DNA of 64,000 bases from JACKCD01 sp041390905. GTDB lineage: Bacteria; Chloroflexota; Anaerolineae; Promineifilales; Promineifilaceae. The notes beneath the pieces were generated by a model. It was not told the origin of the DNA. It saw only the letters and a program-made list of their open reading frames with translations, and made no database searches. The number at the start of each line of letters is the position of its first letter. Within the stretch, counting starts at the first letter, position 1. The DNA is taken from contig JAWKPA010000012.1 in the NCBI GenBank assembly GCA_041390905.1, forward strand, positions 2,728,001 through 2,792,000. The letters run 5' to 3'. A program made the translations under genes and the position numbers. This document shows positions 8,833-18,126 of this stretch, piece by piece.

Positions 8833-9999
8833 TTAAAGCCGCACCTTTTGCAGCCGCGCCATTGCCTCTTCCAGCCGCGCCGTGGGCAGCGTCAGCGTTG
8901 CCCGCATATATTCCCGCCCGCCATCGCCAAAAAAGCTGCCTGAGGAAATCCAGACCCCGGTTTCATCCAACAGCCATTTGGCAAAAGCAAAGGAGTCATC
9001 GTACCCTGGCGGCAGTTTGGCCCACACATACAGCGTCGCCTTGGGCGGCTCCACCTGCAGTCCCAGGCTCCGCAGCCCCGCCACCACAATATCCCGCCGC
9101 TGCTGGTAAACCCGGTTGCGCTCTTCCATCCAGCTTTGGTCCCCCGTCAATGCCTCAATGGCCGCCAACTGCACCGGGCCAAACAGCCCCATGCTGCTGT
9201 TGCGATGCACTGCCCCCATTGCCGCCAGCACCTCGGCATTGCCCACCACCATGCCCACGCGCCAGCCGGCCATGTTAAACGCCTTGCTCAGGGTGTTGAT
9301 CTCCACCCCCACCTCTTTGGCCCCCTCCACCGCCAAAAAGCTGGGGGCCTGGTAGCCGTCAAAGGCAATGTCAGAATAGGCATTGTCGTGGCAAACCAGG
9401 ATGTCGTGTTTTTTGGCAAAGGCCACCACCTCTTCAAAAAAGGAAAGTGGGGCAATGGCACCGGTGGGATTGTTGGGGTAGTTGAGCCACAGCAACCGCG
9501 TTTTGGCTAACACATCGGCCGGGATTTGCGCCAGATTGGGTAAGTAGCCATCTTCGGCGTGAATGGGCAGCAGATAGACGTCGCCGCCGGCGAACTGGGT
9601 GGCCCGCGTGTAGCTGCCGTAGGCGGGGTCGGTGACAATGGCGGTTACGCCTGGCTCCATCACCGCCAGCCCCAGGTGGCCGATTCCTTCTTGCGAACCT
9701 GACACCATCAGCACTTCGGTGGCGGGGTCAAGGGTGACACTGAAGCGATTCTGGTACCAGGCTGCCACCGCCTGGTGCAGGTCGGTGCGGAAGCTAAACG
9801 GGTAGCGGTGATAGGTGGGGTCAAGCACGGCCTCGCGCAATGTTTCGACCACCGGGCGCGGCGTGGGCAGGTCAGGGTCGCCGGATGAGATTTGGATGAC
9901 ATCCATGCCCTGCGCCACCTTGGCCTGAATTAACTTTCCCACCGTCGCCCAATGAACGTTGGCCTGGGCTTCAATACGTTGTGCAAATTTGGGTTTCAT
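8833..9999 (-). CDS. PLP-dependent class I/II aminotransferase
   Basis: 388 aa fold-type I aminotransferase. The PLP-binding Lys is 239 in NTLSKAFNMAGWRVG. Other family marks are SSGDPDLPTPRP, YPNNPTGAIAP (the NPTG motif) and CHDNAYSDIAFDGY (Asp/Tyr contacting PLP). The overall pattern resembles LL-diaminopimelate or aspartate/alanine aminotransferases; the substrate cannot be fixed. The start at 9999 (MKPKFAQRIEAQ) has AGGAAAG upstream; an in-frame extension of 18 codons lacks one. Confidence 0.88.
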   Translation of the reverse strand: MKPKFAQRIEAQANVHWATVGKLIQAKVAQGMDVIQISSGDPDLPTPRPVVETLREAVLDPTYHRYPFSFRTDLHQAVAAWYQNRFSVTLDPATEVLMVSGSQEGIGHLGLAVMEPGVTAIVTDPAYGSYTRATQFAGGDVYLLPIHAEDGYLPNLAQIPADVLAKTRLLWLNYPNNPTGAIAPLSFFEEVVAFAKKHDILVCHDNAYSDIAFDGYQAPSFLAVEGAKEVGVEINTLSKAFNMAGWRVGMVVGNAEVLAAMGAVHRNSSMGLFGPVQLAAIEALTGDQSWMEERNRVYQQRRDIVVAGLRSLGLQVEPPKATLYVWAKLPPGYDDSFAFAKWLLDETGVWISSGSFFGDGGREYMRATLTLPTARLEEAMARLQKVRL

Positions 10000-10334
10000 C
10001 TTCTTTCCTCTTGTCAGTTTTGTCGCCGCGAGCTGCAAACGATGAGCCATCAACGAAACACCGAACGGGACAAACGGCCGTTAATCAGCCGTTTTGTCCC
10101 ATTCGGTGCTGGTTACTCATCTGCAATGCCTGCTGCCACTGCGGGTCATTTTAGCGCAAATTGCGGCAAAGCAATAGTGCATCTCTGCCAGTAGTTCATG
10201 AAGAAGCTGTCAGCTAATCTATCAAGTAGCTCACGCAAAGGCGCAAAGCCGCCAAGATTGGACATTTTCTTTGCGCCCTTTGCGCCTTTGCGTGAAATTT
10301 TCTGGCAGGCTGTTCATATATCCTGCCCGCTTTG
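10000..10334. repeat. Gap with two dispersed-type hairpins
   Basis: 335 bp without a gene. Hairpin 1 (10059-10108): CACCGAACGGGACAAACGGC pairs with GCCGTTTTGTCCCATTCGGTG, with an AACGGCCGTT motif in the upper stem; it lies in the leader of the aminotransferase gene. Hairpin 2 (about 10231-10295): TCACGCAAAGGCGCAAAG ... CTTTGCGCCTTTGCGTGA, located past the end of the SH3b gene. Confidence 0.7.
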
Positions 10335-11291
10335 CTAGATACGCCGCTGGTTAAGGCGAATGAAGATGACGATGGTGAACAGAAAGGCAATGATGAGGGA
10401 CACTGTGCCAATAATTTTGATTGCGGGAAAGCCATCGGAAGGAGGTGTAAATGTGGACAACTGGGGTACAGCTGGTTCCGCAAGTTGGGCAATGGCAGCA
10501 GGGGTCGCGGTGGGGGGCAAAACGGCCGTTTCTGCCGCCACACTCCCCGCCACATCCTCTGCCACCTCTTCCGCCACCACCGTGTTTGTGGGGGCAACGG
10601 TGGGTGCAGTCGTTGCTGTGCTGGTGGGCAGGGCAGTGGCTGTGCTGGTGGGAACCACTGTGTTTGTGGGTAAGGCCGCAGCCGTGCTGGTGGGCGCAGG
10701 CGTGTCGGTTGGCACCTGGGTGGGTGCCAGCGTCGCCGTTGGCGGCATCATGGACGTGGGAGAGGGTTCGACAGCGGCAATGATGATGGGAACAGGGGTG
10801 GCAGTTGGCAAAGAAACGGCCGTTTCTTCCGCCATCGCAATCACAATCTCCTTGGTTGCCGTCACCAGCACCACCTCACTCACCACCACTGGCAGCTTCA
10901 CCGCCGCGTCAGGACGCGACACAAACGAGGCACTAACCCACCCCTTTTCCCCCGTCGGCAGGGCCACCTTGAGCCAGCGGCCAGATTGGTCTTGCCCCAG
11001 CAGTTGCAGTTCGGTGCCTTGTTTAACGGCCGTTATCACCCCAAACGCATTGCCCGCCCCCAGCCGCACATTCAGCCCCTTTGACAACACCACCCCCACC
11101 TGCTCGACAACTTCGCCAGGAGCAAGCGGGAACAGAGTCGGCAAAACGGCCGTTTCCTCCCGCGTTGGCTTTAGCCCCGTCCGTAGCCCCACCTGCTCAG
11201 GCGAACTGAGGTGAACAGCCATCGTCCGTCCAGCTATAACCAAGATCAACAACAACACAAGGGGAAAAAACCAACGCCAGGAAAATACCAT
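10335..11291 (-). CDS. Membrane-anchored SH3b-domain protein with Thr/Pro-rich stalk
   Basis: 318 aa. The N-terminal membrane helix (WFFPLVLLLILVIAG) is followed by a bacterial SH3 domain (about 75-140: SKGLNVRLGAGNAFGVI, GRWLKVALPTGEKGWVSASF), which usually binds cell-wall peptides. A long stalk of PTxTxxPT repeats comes next, then a second hydrophobic helix near the C-terminus (IIGTVSLIIAFLFTIVIFI) with a basic tail RLNQRRI. It looks like an envelope protein tethered at both ends. The start is uncertain; MVFSWRWFF was chosen as the start of the helix. Four AACGGCCGTT motifs fall in this gene. Confidence 0.72.
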   Translation of the reverse strand: MVFSWRWFFPLVLLLILVIAGRTMAVHLSSPEQVGLRTGLKPTREETAVLPTLFPLAPGEVVEQVGVVLSKGLNVRLGAGNAFGVITAVKQGTELQLLGQDQSGRWLKVALPTGEKGWVSASFVSRPDAAVKLPVVVSEVVLVTATKEIVIAMAEETAVSLPTATPVPIIIAAVEPSPTSMMPPTATLAPTQVPTDTPAPTSTAAALPTNTVVPTSTATALPTSTATTAPTVAPTNTVVAEEVAEDVAGSVAAETAVLPPTATPAAIAQLAEPAVPQLSTFTPPSDGFPAIKIIGTVSLIIAFLFTIVIFIRLNQRRI

Positions 11292-11598
11292 GTTTGCCAC
11301 TATGGAGTGTCGAATGGTCGGCCAATACAATACAACCGCTACACTGATTTAACCATTCGACACCCGTTTCCAATACACACGCTTGTCGGCATCACGCCAT
11401 CAGCTTTATAATGTAAGCTCAATTAGGGTTGCTCCCAAACCGCATCTGGTGTGATGCAGCCAACAGAATGCCAAAAATGGCCTGTTTGTACCATCAATAC
11501 GACGTGAATTCTATGAGCAGGGGAGTAGGGGTGCAGAGGTGCAGAGGGGAATCTCCCCTGCTCTGCCGCACCCCTGCTCCCCTGCCCTCGTACCCTCC
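11292..11598. repeat. Divergent gap with two inverted repeats
   Basis: 307 bp between the SH3b gene and the helicase gene. GTGTCGAATGGT (11307-11318) pairs with ACCATTCGACAC (11352-11363). A long C/G palindrome at about 11515-11588 (GGGGTGCAGAG words) ends 10 nt before the helicase start and would place a strong hairpin in its leader mRNA. Confidence 0.7.
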
Positions 11599-13824
11599 AT
11601 GAATCTTCGACCCGCCCAAGCCGACATCCTGACCTATGAAAACGGCCGAATGGCCGTTAGTGCCGTTCCCGGCAGCGGCAAAACGTTTACCTTGTCGCTG
11701 CTGGCGGCCAAGTTGATCGGCAACGGCCGTTTAGACCCCACCGCCGGGCAGCAAATCCTCATCGTCACCTTCCTCAACGCCAGCGTAGACACCTTCAAAG
11801 CCCGCATCCGCCGCCGTCTGGAGGAAATGGAGCTGCCCCCCGCCGGCTACGATGTTCGCACCCTACACAGCCTCGCTCTGGAAATCGTCCGCCTGGCCAG
11901 CAGCAGCCTTGGCGACGACGAAGGCCCCAGCGTGCTTAGCGACACCCAATCGAGCAGCTTTTTGGGAACGGCCGTTGATGGCTGGATCGAAAGCCACACC
12001 GACCAGTGGAACCAATTCCTGCCCGACAACAGCCCGCAAATGCGCGCCCGCTGGCGCACCATCACCGAAAGCACCGCCGCCAATTTCATCCGCACCGCCA
12101 AAAACGAACGCTACACCCCCGACCACATTTTGGCGCGGCTGGAAAGTAGCGGCGAAAACGTCCCTCTGCTGGCAATGATGGCCGGCATCTACAGCCGCTA
12201 CCAGGCCATCCTCACCCGCCAGGCCGCCCTCGACTTCGACGACCTCATCTGGCAAGCCGCCGACCTGCTCTTTTACCGCCCCGACCTGGCCGCCGAACTG
12301 CGCCGCCGCTGGCCCTATGTGCTAGAAGACGAAGCCCAAGACAGCGTGCCGCTACAAGAACGGCTGTTGGAGCAGCTCACCGGCCCCGGCGGCAACTGGG
12401 TGCGCGTCGGCGACCCCAACCAGGCGATTACCTCCACCTTCACCGCCGCCCACCCCCAGTTTTTCAACGCCTTTATTGATTTGCCCGACGTGGTTTCGCG
12501 CCCGCTGCCCAATAGCGGCCGTTCCGCCCCGCTCATCATCGGTGCCGCCAACGCCATCCTCAACTGGGTCATAGACAACCACCCGGTGGCCGAAGTGCGC
12601 CACCACACCTTCCGCCGCCAAAACATCCTCCCCACCCCGCCCGGCGACAGCCAGCCCAACCCGCCCGACAGCGAAGCCAGCATCCAAATCAAGGTTTTTC
12701 GCCACCGGGAAGATGAGGAAATACCGGCCGTTGCCCGGCAAGCCACCCAATATGCCCGCCAGCACCCCCACCACACCATCGCCATTCTCGTCCCCACCAA
12801 CCAGGTCGGCCACCTGCTGGTGGATTATCTCGACGAACAGGAGGCCAATTACGACAACCTGCTGCGCGGCGGCAGCCGGGAGCGCGAAATCGCCGCCGCC
12901 ATCCACGCCATTCTCGCCATTTTGGCCGACCCGCTCGACACTAAAGCCCTCGCCACTGCCCACGCCAGCCTCCACGCCCTCGGCCACCCCGCCACCACCG
13001 CCCCCGAAAACGGCGCCGACCGGCTGCAAATGCTCCTCCGCAGCGTCCACCAGCCCGAAGCCTTGCTCTTCCCGCTGGAAGCTGGTGACGTGGTGGCCGC
13101 CCTGCCCGCCGGGGTTGCCAGCGAAGATGAGCTAACCCACATCGAACGCTTTTTGCACTTTTTGCGCCCCGTTTTCGCCCTGCGCCCGCTGCCCATTGAC
13201 GATTTGGCTCTGGCCCTGGGGGATGAGCTGTTTGCCTGGAGCGACGGCCACGAGGCAGATTTGGCGCTGGCGTACCAAATTGCCACCATTTTGCGCGGCT
13301 GGCGCGAAACGCAGCCAGAACTGCGGCTGCCCGATCTGGTGGCGCATCTGGCCGATGTGGTGGCCGGCCGTCGCCGCCTGCCCCTCACCCGCCCCACCGA
13401 CCTGGGGTACGAGCCGCAGCCGGGGCGGATTACGCTGACGACGCAGCACAGCGCCAAGGGGTTGGAGTGGGACGCGGTGTTTTTGCTGGGGATTGACGGC
13501 TTTTGGATTCCCAGCACGCTGGAAAGTCCGTTTTTGGGTGTCCACGACTTTTTGGGGGGCGACCCCACGGCGGAGGTGGTGGCGCAGCTCAGGTTTGTGA
13601 TGGAGGGGGATGCGGGGTTGTTTAACGGCCGTTCTGCCACCGAATCGGCCCACATTGATGTCATCAGCGAACGGCTGCGCCTGCTCTACGTCAGCCTCAC
13701 CCGCGCCCGCCGCGTCCTCCACATCAGCCGCAGCCGCGCCACCCGCCAGCGCGACCGCGACCGCGAAATGGAGCCAGCCACGGTGCTGGGGGTGCTGTAC
13801 CAGTTTCTCAAGAGTAGGGGGTAG
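11599..13824 (+). CDS. UvrD/Rep-family (SF1A) ATP-dependent DNA helicase
   Basis: 741 aa. Helicase motifs in order: Q-motif LRPAQADI, Walker A AVPGSGKT (22-29), DEAQ box at 244-247 (the family more often has DExQ), motif III VGDPNQAI, motif V QHSAKGLEWDAVFL and motif VI YVSLTRARR (about 697). It is likely a 3'-5' translocase in repair or recombination. It is somewhat divergent from UvrD/PcrA and lacks an obvious nuclease domain. The start at MNLRPAQ was chosen because the upstream codons lie in a hairpin. The coding strand shifts from C-rich to G-rich and back, with the last switch at the motif 13624-13633. Confidence 0.88.
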   Translation: MNLRPAQADILTYENGRMAVSAVPGSGKTFTLSLLAAKLIGNGRLDPTAGQQILIVTFLNASVDTFKARIRRRLEEMELPPAGYDVRTLHSLALEIVRLASSSLGDDEGPSVLSDTQSSSFLGTAVDGWIESHTDQWNQFLPDNSPQMRARWRTITESTAANFIRTAKNERYTPDHILARLESSGENVPLLAMMAGIYSRYQAILTRQAALDFDDLIWQAADLLFYRPDLAAELRRRWPYVLEDEAQDSVPLQERLLEQLTGPGGNWVRVGDPNQAITSTFTAAHPQFFNAFIDLPDVVSRPLPNSGRSAPLIIGAANAILNWVIDNHPVAEVRHHTFRRQNILPTPPGDSQPNPPDSEASIQIKVFRHREDEEIPAVARQATQYARQHPHHTIAILVPTNQVGHLLVDYLDEQEANYDNLLRGGSREREIAAAIHAILAILADPLDTKALATAHASLHALGHPATTAPENGADRLQMLLRSVHQPEALLFPLEAGDVVAALPAGVASEDELTHIERFLHFLRPVFALRPLPIDDLALALGDELFAWSDGHEADLALAYQIATILRGWRETQPELRLPDLVAHLADVVAGRRRLPLTRPTDLGYEPQPGRITLTTQHSAKGLEWDAVFLLGIDGFWIPSTLESPFLGVHDFLGGDPTAEVVAQLRFVMEGDAGLFNGRSATESAHIDVISERLRLLYVSLTRARRVLHISRSRATRQRDRDREMEPATVLGVLYQFLKSRG

Positions 13825-14025
13825 TGGGTGGCCCAAACATCTACCAGCCGCCCAAGGTTGCACACCAGCGTCAAGCCGTTAGGTTTTCCCTCCTTTCCGT
13901 CTGACTACGCAACAAATTCCCCCGCCCGACAAAAGGGAGCCGCTAACCTTGCAATGCTTTTTGCGTTAAGATGCCTTCCCTGTACACCCTTTTGAAAGAC
14001 AACTTCCTCATAAAATTCCCCGCCT

Positions 14026-15024
14026 TCATCCCCTGCCTGCTTCATAACCAATATGGCTCATCGGCTTTCGGTTCAAAACCAAAGAGGCACATCGGAAAGA
14101 GCCTCCCGTGGCCGGAACACCATCAAAAAGCAGCTCCTCAACCGTATACCCCAACGCATTGAGCTGGGCATTGACACGACTCAAATGGGGAGATTGCCGA
14201 GCAATAATGACATTGGGGGCAATTGACAGCACATTCGGCGCCAGATGCTCCCGTTCCTCATCCGTCACCGTCACCCATTGCTGTTTTTTCAACACCTGGA
14301 TAGTAGATTCCGGGTTGTTGTGGGAAAGACTGCCTGGATGGACGAGGGCGTGGCCCAAGCCCAATGGATTGTAACAGCAATCGAGATGCAGTTGGCGATG
14401 ATAAACAGGGTGTACCGCATAGCCTAATGGCTCGAACCTGTTTTTTAGAAACTGATAGCCTGCTTCATTAGTCCGTTGATTGATGCCAACCAGCACGTCC
14501 GAACCCATCACAATGACATCGCCTCCTTCGGCATGGGCATTTTCCGGCATCGTGATCAAGTCCAACTGCGGCACGGTCTGTAGATATGGCCGTATCGTTT
14601 CAAACTCTTCCGCACGGCTGGCAACGCTCATATTGGCCACCACCATCTTGTTCCCAATCACAAATCCAATATCCCGAGGGCACGTATAATCAAAGGAGTA
14701 GGCCAAAGTTGGATCAGGGCGACTTACCTGAACGCCATACCGGTGCAACACAGCCACAAAAGCCGCAAATTCTCGTTTTAATTGGTCAGCCGTTGGGTAT
14801 TCGGCTCGCAAAACCGCTTCATAATGCTCCGTTTTGGGAAGTTGCGGATACTCCCCCATCGCCTGCAATACGGCGTTTTTATCTTCCTGATATGGCTCAC
14901 CAAGCCCAATGATGACCGATAGCAAGGGGGCGAATTCATTTTCGATCAAGAGCGGATGGGGGCGTTGAGTCGCGGCCGGCCGGGAATTCAACTGGTTTTC
15001 GGGGAGATGTTTTTGTGTGTTCAT
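14026..15024 (-). CDS. Amidinotransferase / dimethylarginine dimethylaminohydrolase-fold protein
   Basis: 332 aa protein of the guanidine-modifying superfamily. It has a conserved acidic site (ENAHAEGGDVIVMG), a His region (RQLHLDCCYNPLG) and a C-terminal catalytic Cys (PATGGSFRCASLVL). These positions match DDAH, arginine deiminase and glycine/inosamine amidinotransferases. It could hydrolyse or transfer the amidine group of arginine; which is not decidable. The start is set at MNTQKHLPEN; a longer form would need TTG. It stands alone next to the cassette region. Confidence 0.8.
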   Translation of the reverse strand: MNTQKHLPENQLNSRPAATQRPHPLLIENEFAPLLSVIIGLGEPYQEDKNAVLQAMGEYPQLPKTEHYEAVLRAEYPTADQLKREFAAFVAVLHRYGVQVSRPDPTLAYSFDYTCPRDIGFVIGNKMVVANMSVASRAEEFETIRPYLQTVPQLDLITMPENAHAEGGDVIVMGSDVLVGINQRTNEAGYQFLKNRFEPLGYAVHPVYHRQLHLDCCYNPLGLGHALVHPGSLSHNNPESTIQVLKKQQWVTVTDEEREHLAPNVLSIAPNVIIARQSPHLSRVNAQLNALGYTVEELLFDGVPATGGSFRCASLVLNRKPMSHIGYEAGRG

Positions 15025-15136
15025 TGGGGCAATTGTAATAGCCCCTGTTTTTTTTCCCAACAGTCACCCATTCCCAGCCGCCCCGCAACAGTATGTATGG
15101 GAAAAACGGCCGTTTTTCCCACACCAATCACCAAAC

Positions 15137-15266
15137 GCCTAACGCCCGCTTCACCAGCCGGCAAGCAAAACCCAATGTTTTCAAGCGCGAAATGCATATG
15201 CTCACCACACCCTCAAATCGTGAATAAACCTCGATCTCGCCGGTCTGAGTGAAAGCATTGTTAGGC
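15137..15266 (-). other. Integron attC-like recombination site
   Basis: Read on the minus strand the site begins GCCTAAC (fits RYYYAAC) and ends GTTAGGC (fits GTTRRRY), 130 bp in all. Inside these, CTTTCAC pairs with GTGAAG leaving one unpaired T, and CAGACCGGC pairs with GCCGGCTG leaving one unpaired A. The two unpaired bases fall on the same arm. The segments between R and L boxes (AATG / CGGGC) are unpaired. Palindromic R boxes, an unpaired spacer and one-sided extrahelical bases are the structural signature of attC. It starts 10 nt past the stop of the AT-rich gene at 15276-16196, as expected for gene plus attC in one cassette. Confidence 0.78.
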
Positions 15267-15275
15267 CATGTGTAA

Positions 15276-16196
15276 TCAAGTGAAGATGGCAATTGGAATT
15301 ATAAGCATTGCAGGTGCTCCTATTTCTGTTACAAGTTCTCCAGGACGCATTCCTGCTTCCTCAAGCCCAGCAAGTGCTAAAGAAAATTGATCGAATAAAC
15401 CCTGATCGAATTTTCCAAAGGCAGTTTTTCGTAATAAATTAATCGACTCGTCAGAGCTAGACTTTGCTACTCGTATAACCTTGCCTAGCACATGAAATTC
15501 GCCGTCAATAATTTCTGTTGCACCCCCATGACTAAAGAAATCAGGTCTAGTTGTCAGTACAGACATAACCTGTTCAGTATCGACTAATTCGCCAATGAGT
15601 TCGAGAGAATCTGATTGATTAAGTGCACTTAAAATTCCATCCATTTGTTTAATAATTACCGTATTGGGATTGGTTTGCTTTCTTGACTGTTGTTGATCCC
15701 TTTTCTTCGTTGAGCTCTGAGGATTTTTGGCATCTTCTTGAAACATCACGGCGATTTCCATTAATTGTTTGAAGCCCTCAATAGTCTCAACTATCGGATT
15801 TTTTCTAAGCACTGCCTTAAACTCGACAAAATCACCGGTGTTGATTTCTGGAATTATTTCATCATTATCGATTTGGTGGACAAGATTTAATTCTTGAAGC
15901 TTAAGGCGCAACTTAGCAAAGAGAGATGTTGGGGTGTGAACTTTTTGCTGGTTTAACTCTGTAAACTCTTGTGATCCCTGTTCTTTACCCTTTTCCCCAG
16001 AAAATGTAATGCCAAGGAGGGCGAAAACATTGCTCGCACCTATAGATCCCCCTACTCCAGATTTACTAGATTCAGAATCACTAGAAGATGTTTTAATCGT
16101 TGCAAGTTGAGAAAAACCATCATCGAGTACTGCTAATAAGTCAAAGACGACTTGTTGATTAAGGTAAATCGCTATTCCTAAATCAGTTGATTGCAT
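15276..16196 (-). CDS. AT-rich unknown gene, probable integron cassette
   Basis: 306 aa; function not known. It resembles what I recall of an uncharacterised family (perhaps DUF6414), but I cannot confirm this. Visible features: an N-terminal IAIYLNQQVVFDLLAVLDDG, a Ser-rich stretch, GASNVFALLGITFSG, TSLFAKLRLKLQEL, GDFVEFKAVLRKNP, and a C-terminal region ending in a hydrophobic APAMLIIPIAIF. No signal peptide. Base composition is clearly AT-richer than its neighbours, codon use differs, and no AACGGCCGTT motif occurs between 15115 and 17303. With the attC directly behind it, the gene was most likely acquired as a mobile cassette. ATG with GAGGTAG upstream. Confidence 0.8.
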   Translation of the reverse strand: MQSTDLGIAIYLNQQVVFDLLAVLDDGFSQLATIKTSSSDSESSKSGVGGSIGASNVFALLGITFSGEKGKEQGSQEFTELNQQKVHTPTSLFAKLRLKLQELNLVHQIDNDEIIPEINTGDFVEFKAVLRKNPIVETIEGFKQLMEIAVMFQEDAKNPQSSTKKRDQQQSRKQTNPNTVIIKQMDGILSALNQSDSLELIGELVDTEQVMSVLTTRPDFFSHGGATEIIDGEFHVLGKVIRVAKSSSDESINLLRKTAFGKFDQGLFDQFSLALAGLEEAGMRPGELVTEIGAPAMLIIPIAIFT

Positions 16197-16517
16197 AATT
16201 TTTCTACCTCAATGGAAACTTATTAATGTGGCCAACAAACAAGGATTCATACGGCTCGGCAGCCGTATAATCCTTGTTGAACTAAGCCGGAACCGGGGAA
16301 AAGCGTATGGGGTTTCATACAAAAAGGAAGCTGTTCTCTGAGAAAAAACACCTCCAACGCCAGCAACCTACCCCCATTATAAAAGAAAAAAAGAGCGAAT
16401 CAAGAAGCACGACAGTGCGGACGCAAGCATAGCCAACGCAGAAAAGTGAGGGCAAACGCCGAGCAGAGCGGTTTTAGGCAGGGAGCATTGACCGGCAAGC
16501 GGCACCTTGCAAACAAG

Positions 16518-16613
16518 ATGCTGTTTTCTCACCTGTTATCAGGAGGGCGTGGCTATCAAACACGCATGAATGCCGTTTTGCGCGCCTACATGGAAGCGCA
16601 TCAACAACCATAA
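16518..16613 (+). pseudogene. Fragment resembling the C-terminus of a BrnA-type antitoxin
   Basis: 31 codons ending ...GGRGYQTRMNAVLRAYMEAH. The GYQTR(I/M)NAVLRAYM stretch is typical of the C-terminal ribbon-helix-helix-like region of BrnA antitoxins. The N-terminal part and any BrnT toxin gene are missing, so this is most likely a remnant. Confidence 0.55.
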
Positions 16614-16655
16614 GAAGGTGACGGCACTGCTGTCAGATATTCCAGGCAGCGGCTA

Positions 16656-16708
16656 GAGATTGGAGGTTGGAGATTGGTGCCGGTTCACAATCTCCAATCT
16701 CCAATCTC
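16656..16708. repeat. Family A inverted repeat
   Basis: GAGATTGGAGGTTGGAGATTG (16656-16676) pairs with a 21-nt arm of CAATCTC words (16688-16708) with one G-T-type mismatch. It lies about 70 nt upstream of the AAA/winged-helix gene. Confidence 0.85.
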
Positions 16709-16780
16709 CAGTCCCATCCCCATTCTCCAAAATAACCCCGTTTTGCCACTTTTTACAATGCAGATAAAATAAACGCTACT

Positions 16781-18094
16781 ATGAGCATAAGCAATCCCTT
16801 CTTTCATCGTGGCGCAATCCGGCGAGCCACCTATTTTCACGGCCGGAGTGCAGAGATTGACCAGATTTTGGGGCTGCTGCGTAACGGGCAGAGCGTTTCG
16901 CTTATTGGCCCGCGCCGCATCGGCAAAAGTTCTCTGCTCATTCATTTGTGCCGTGCCGATGTCCGCTCACGGCTGAACCTGGAGCCGCCGAACACTCTCT
17001 TTGTGCTGCTTGACTGCCAGGAGCTGGGCGGTTCGCCGCCGGAAGAGGTGTATGAGGCACTGCTGACGGGGCTGCTGGATGCGTGTGAAGAGGCGGGGTT
17101 GGACGTGGGTGAAGTTGACCCAGACGGCAACTATCGGGCATTGGATCGCATTTTGCGGGCGGTGCATCGGCAAAAGGTCTCCATTGTGGTGCTGCTGGAT
17201 GAGTTTGAGCTGCTGGCGGCCAACGAACATTTGACCCCCTACTTTTTTGCCCGGCTGCGCGGTCTGACGACCAAGTATGGACTGGCTTATCTGACGGCCA
17301 GCCAACGGCCGTTATTCGCCATCACCGCCGAAGAAGAAATACTCAGCTCCCCCTTCTTCAACATCTTCGTCACCCTGCCGCTGGGGCTGTTCACCCACGA
17401 AGAAGCCAGGGAGCTGCTGCACAACCGGCTCAAGCAAACCAACGTCACCTTTTCCGAAAAACTCACCAACCACCTCATTAACCTGGTTGGCCCCCACCCC
17501 TTCTTCCTCCACGTGGCCGGCTACCACGCCTTTCAGGCGCTCAGCCAGGGGCAAACGCTGGAGAGCGAGGAGGATTTGATGCGGCTGGACGGCTCCATTG
17601 AAATGGAAGCCAGCTCCCACATCAGCTATCTGTGGCTAAACCTGACCCCCGACGAACGCCACACGCTGGCGATTGCCGATGGCCCCATTGACAGTATGCG
17701 CCAGTTGGAGCAACAGTGTCTGCTGTGGTATGACAACAACGAATACCATTACACCAGCGAAATCTTGCGCCGCTTTGTGCGGCGGCAGGATGTGGAAGGG
17801 TTGATCCAGGCGACGCCGTTTGTCATTGACCAGTTGCGCCACCAGGTGTGGGCTAATGGACAGGAGCAAAATTTGACGACCTCACAGTTCAGCATTTTGG
17901 TGCGGCTGTGCCAGCAGCCGGGGCAGGTGGTGCATGGGGATGATTTGGAAACGGCCGTTTGGGGCGATGTTCTCGTAGACGACCCTGACCGGCTCAAAAC
18001 CCTCATCAAACGGCTGCGCCGCGCCATCGAGCCATACGGCAACTGGATTGTGAGCGAACGCGGCGTCGGCTATTCGCTGCGTCCGCCCAGCTAA
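16781..18094 (+). CDS. AAA/STAND-like ATPase fused to an OmpR-type winged-helix domain
   Basis: 437 aa cytoplasmic protein. An N-terminal ATPase starts with FHGRSAEI; Walker A is GPRRIGKS (43-50) and Walker B VVLLDEFE (about 136-143). The final 80 residues form a Trans_reg_C winged helix (LTTSQFSILVRLCQQPGQVV ... RLRRAIEPYG ... GVGYSLR). It is likely an ATP-switched transcription regulator, lacking the phosphoacceptor domain of response regulators. The next gene starts 32 nt later and carries a related ATPase, so they are probably one operon and may act together. Two AACGGCCGTT motifs lie in the gene. Confidence 0.85.
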   Translation: MSISNPFFHRGAIRRATYFHGRSAEIDQILGLLRNGQSVSLIGPRRIGKSSLLIHLCRADVRSRLNLEPPNTLFVLLDCQELGGSPPEEVYEALLTGLLDACEEAGLDVGEVDPDGNYRALDRILRAVHRQKVSIVVLLDEFELLAANEHLTPYFFARLRGLTTKYGLAYLTASQRPLFAITAEEEILSSPFFNIFVTLPLGLFTHEEARELLHNRLKQTNVTFSEKLTNHLINLVGPHPFFLHVAGYHAFQALSQGQTLESEEDLMRLDGSIEMEASSHISYLWLNLTPDERHTLAIADGPIDSMRQLEQQCLLWYDNNEYHYTSEILRRFVRRQDVEGLIQATPFVIDQLRHQVWANGQEQNLTTSQFSILVRLCQQPGQVVHGDDLETAVWGDVLVDDPDRLKTLIKRLRRAIEPYGNWIVSERGVGYSLRPPS

Positions 18095-18126
18095 ACGCAG
18101 CCCCGGTGCGTGCCGGAGCGTCTTGC

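Larger units (their letters stand above)
16197..16780. other. Non-coding region, probable remnant DNA
   Basis: 584 bp. It contains an inverted repeat at 16238-16278 (AACAAGGATT...ATACGGCT arms), an antitoxin-like gene fragment (16518-16613) and a family A repeat (16656-16708). The rest shows no gene. The absence of the genome-wide palindrome supports a foreign or decayed origin. Confidence 0.55.

Noticed and set aside
10059..10108. T-box or attenuator ahead of the aminotransferase gene
   Set aside because: The hairpin contains no T-box sequence or leader peptide; it matches the dispersed palindromes of the window.
12352..13863. Long minus-strand frames opposite the UvrD-like helicase
   Set aside because: All helicase motifs lie on the plus strand; the antisense frames arise from high third-position GC.
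16238..16278. Second attC site bordering the cassette gene
   Set aside because: It is a good inverted repeat but lacks RYYYAAC/GTTRRRY ends and the unpaired bases of attC.
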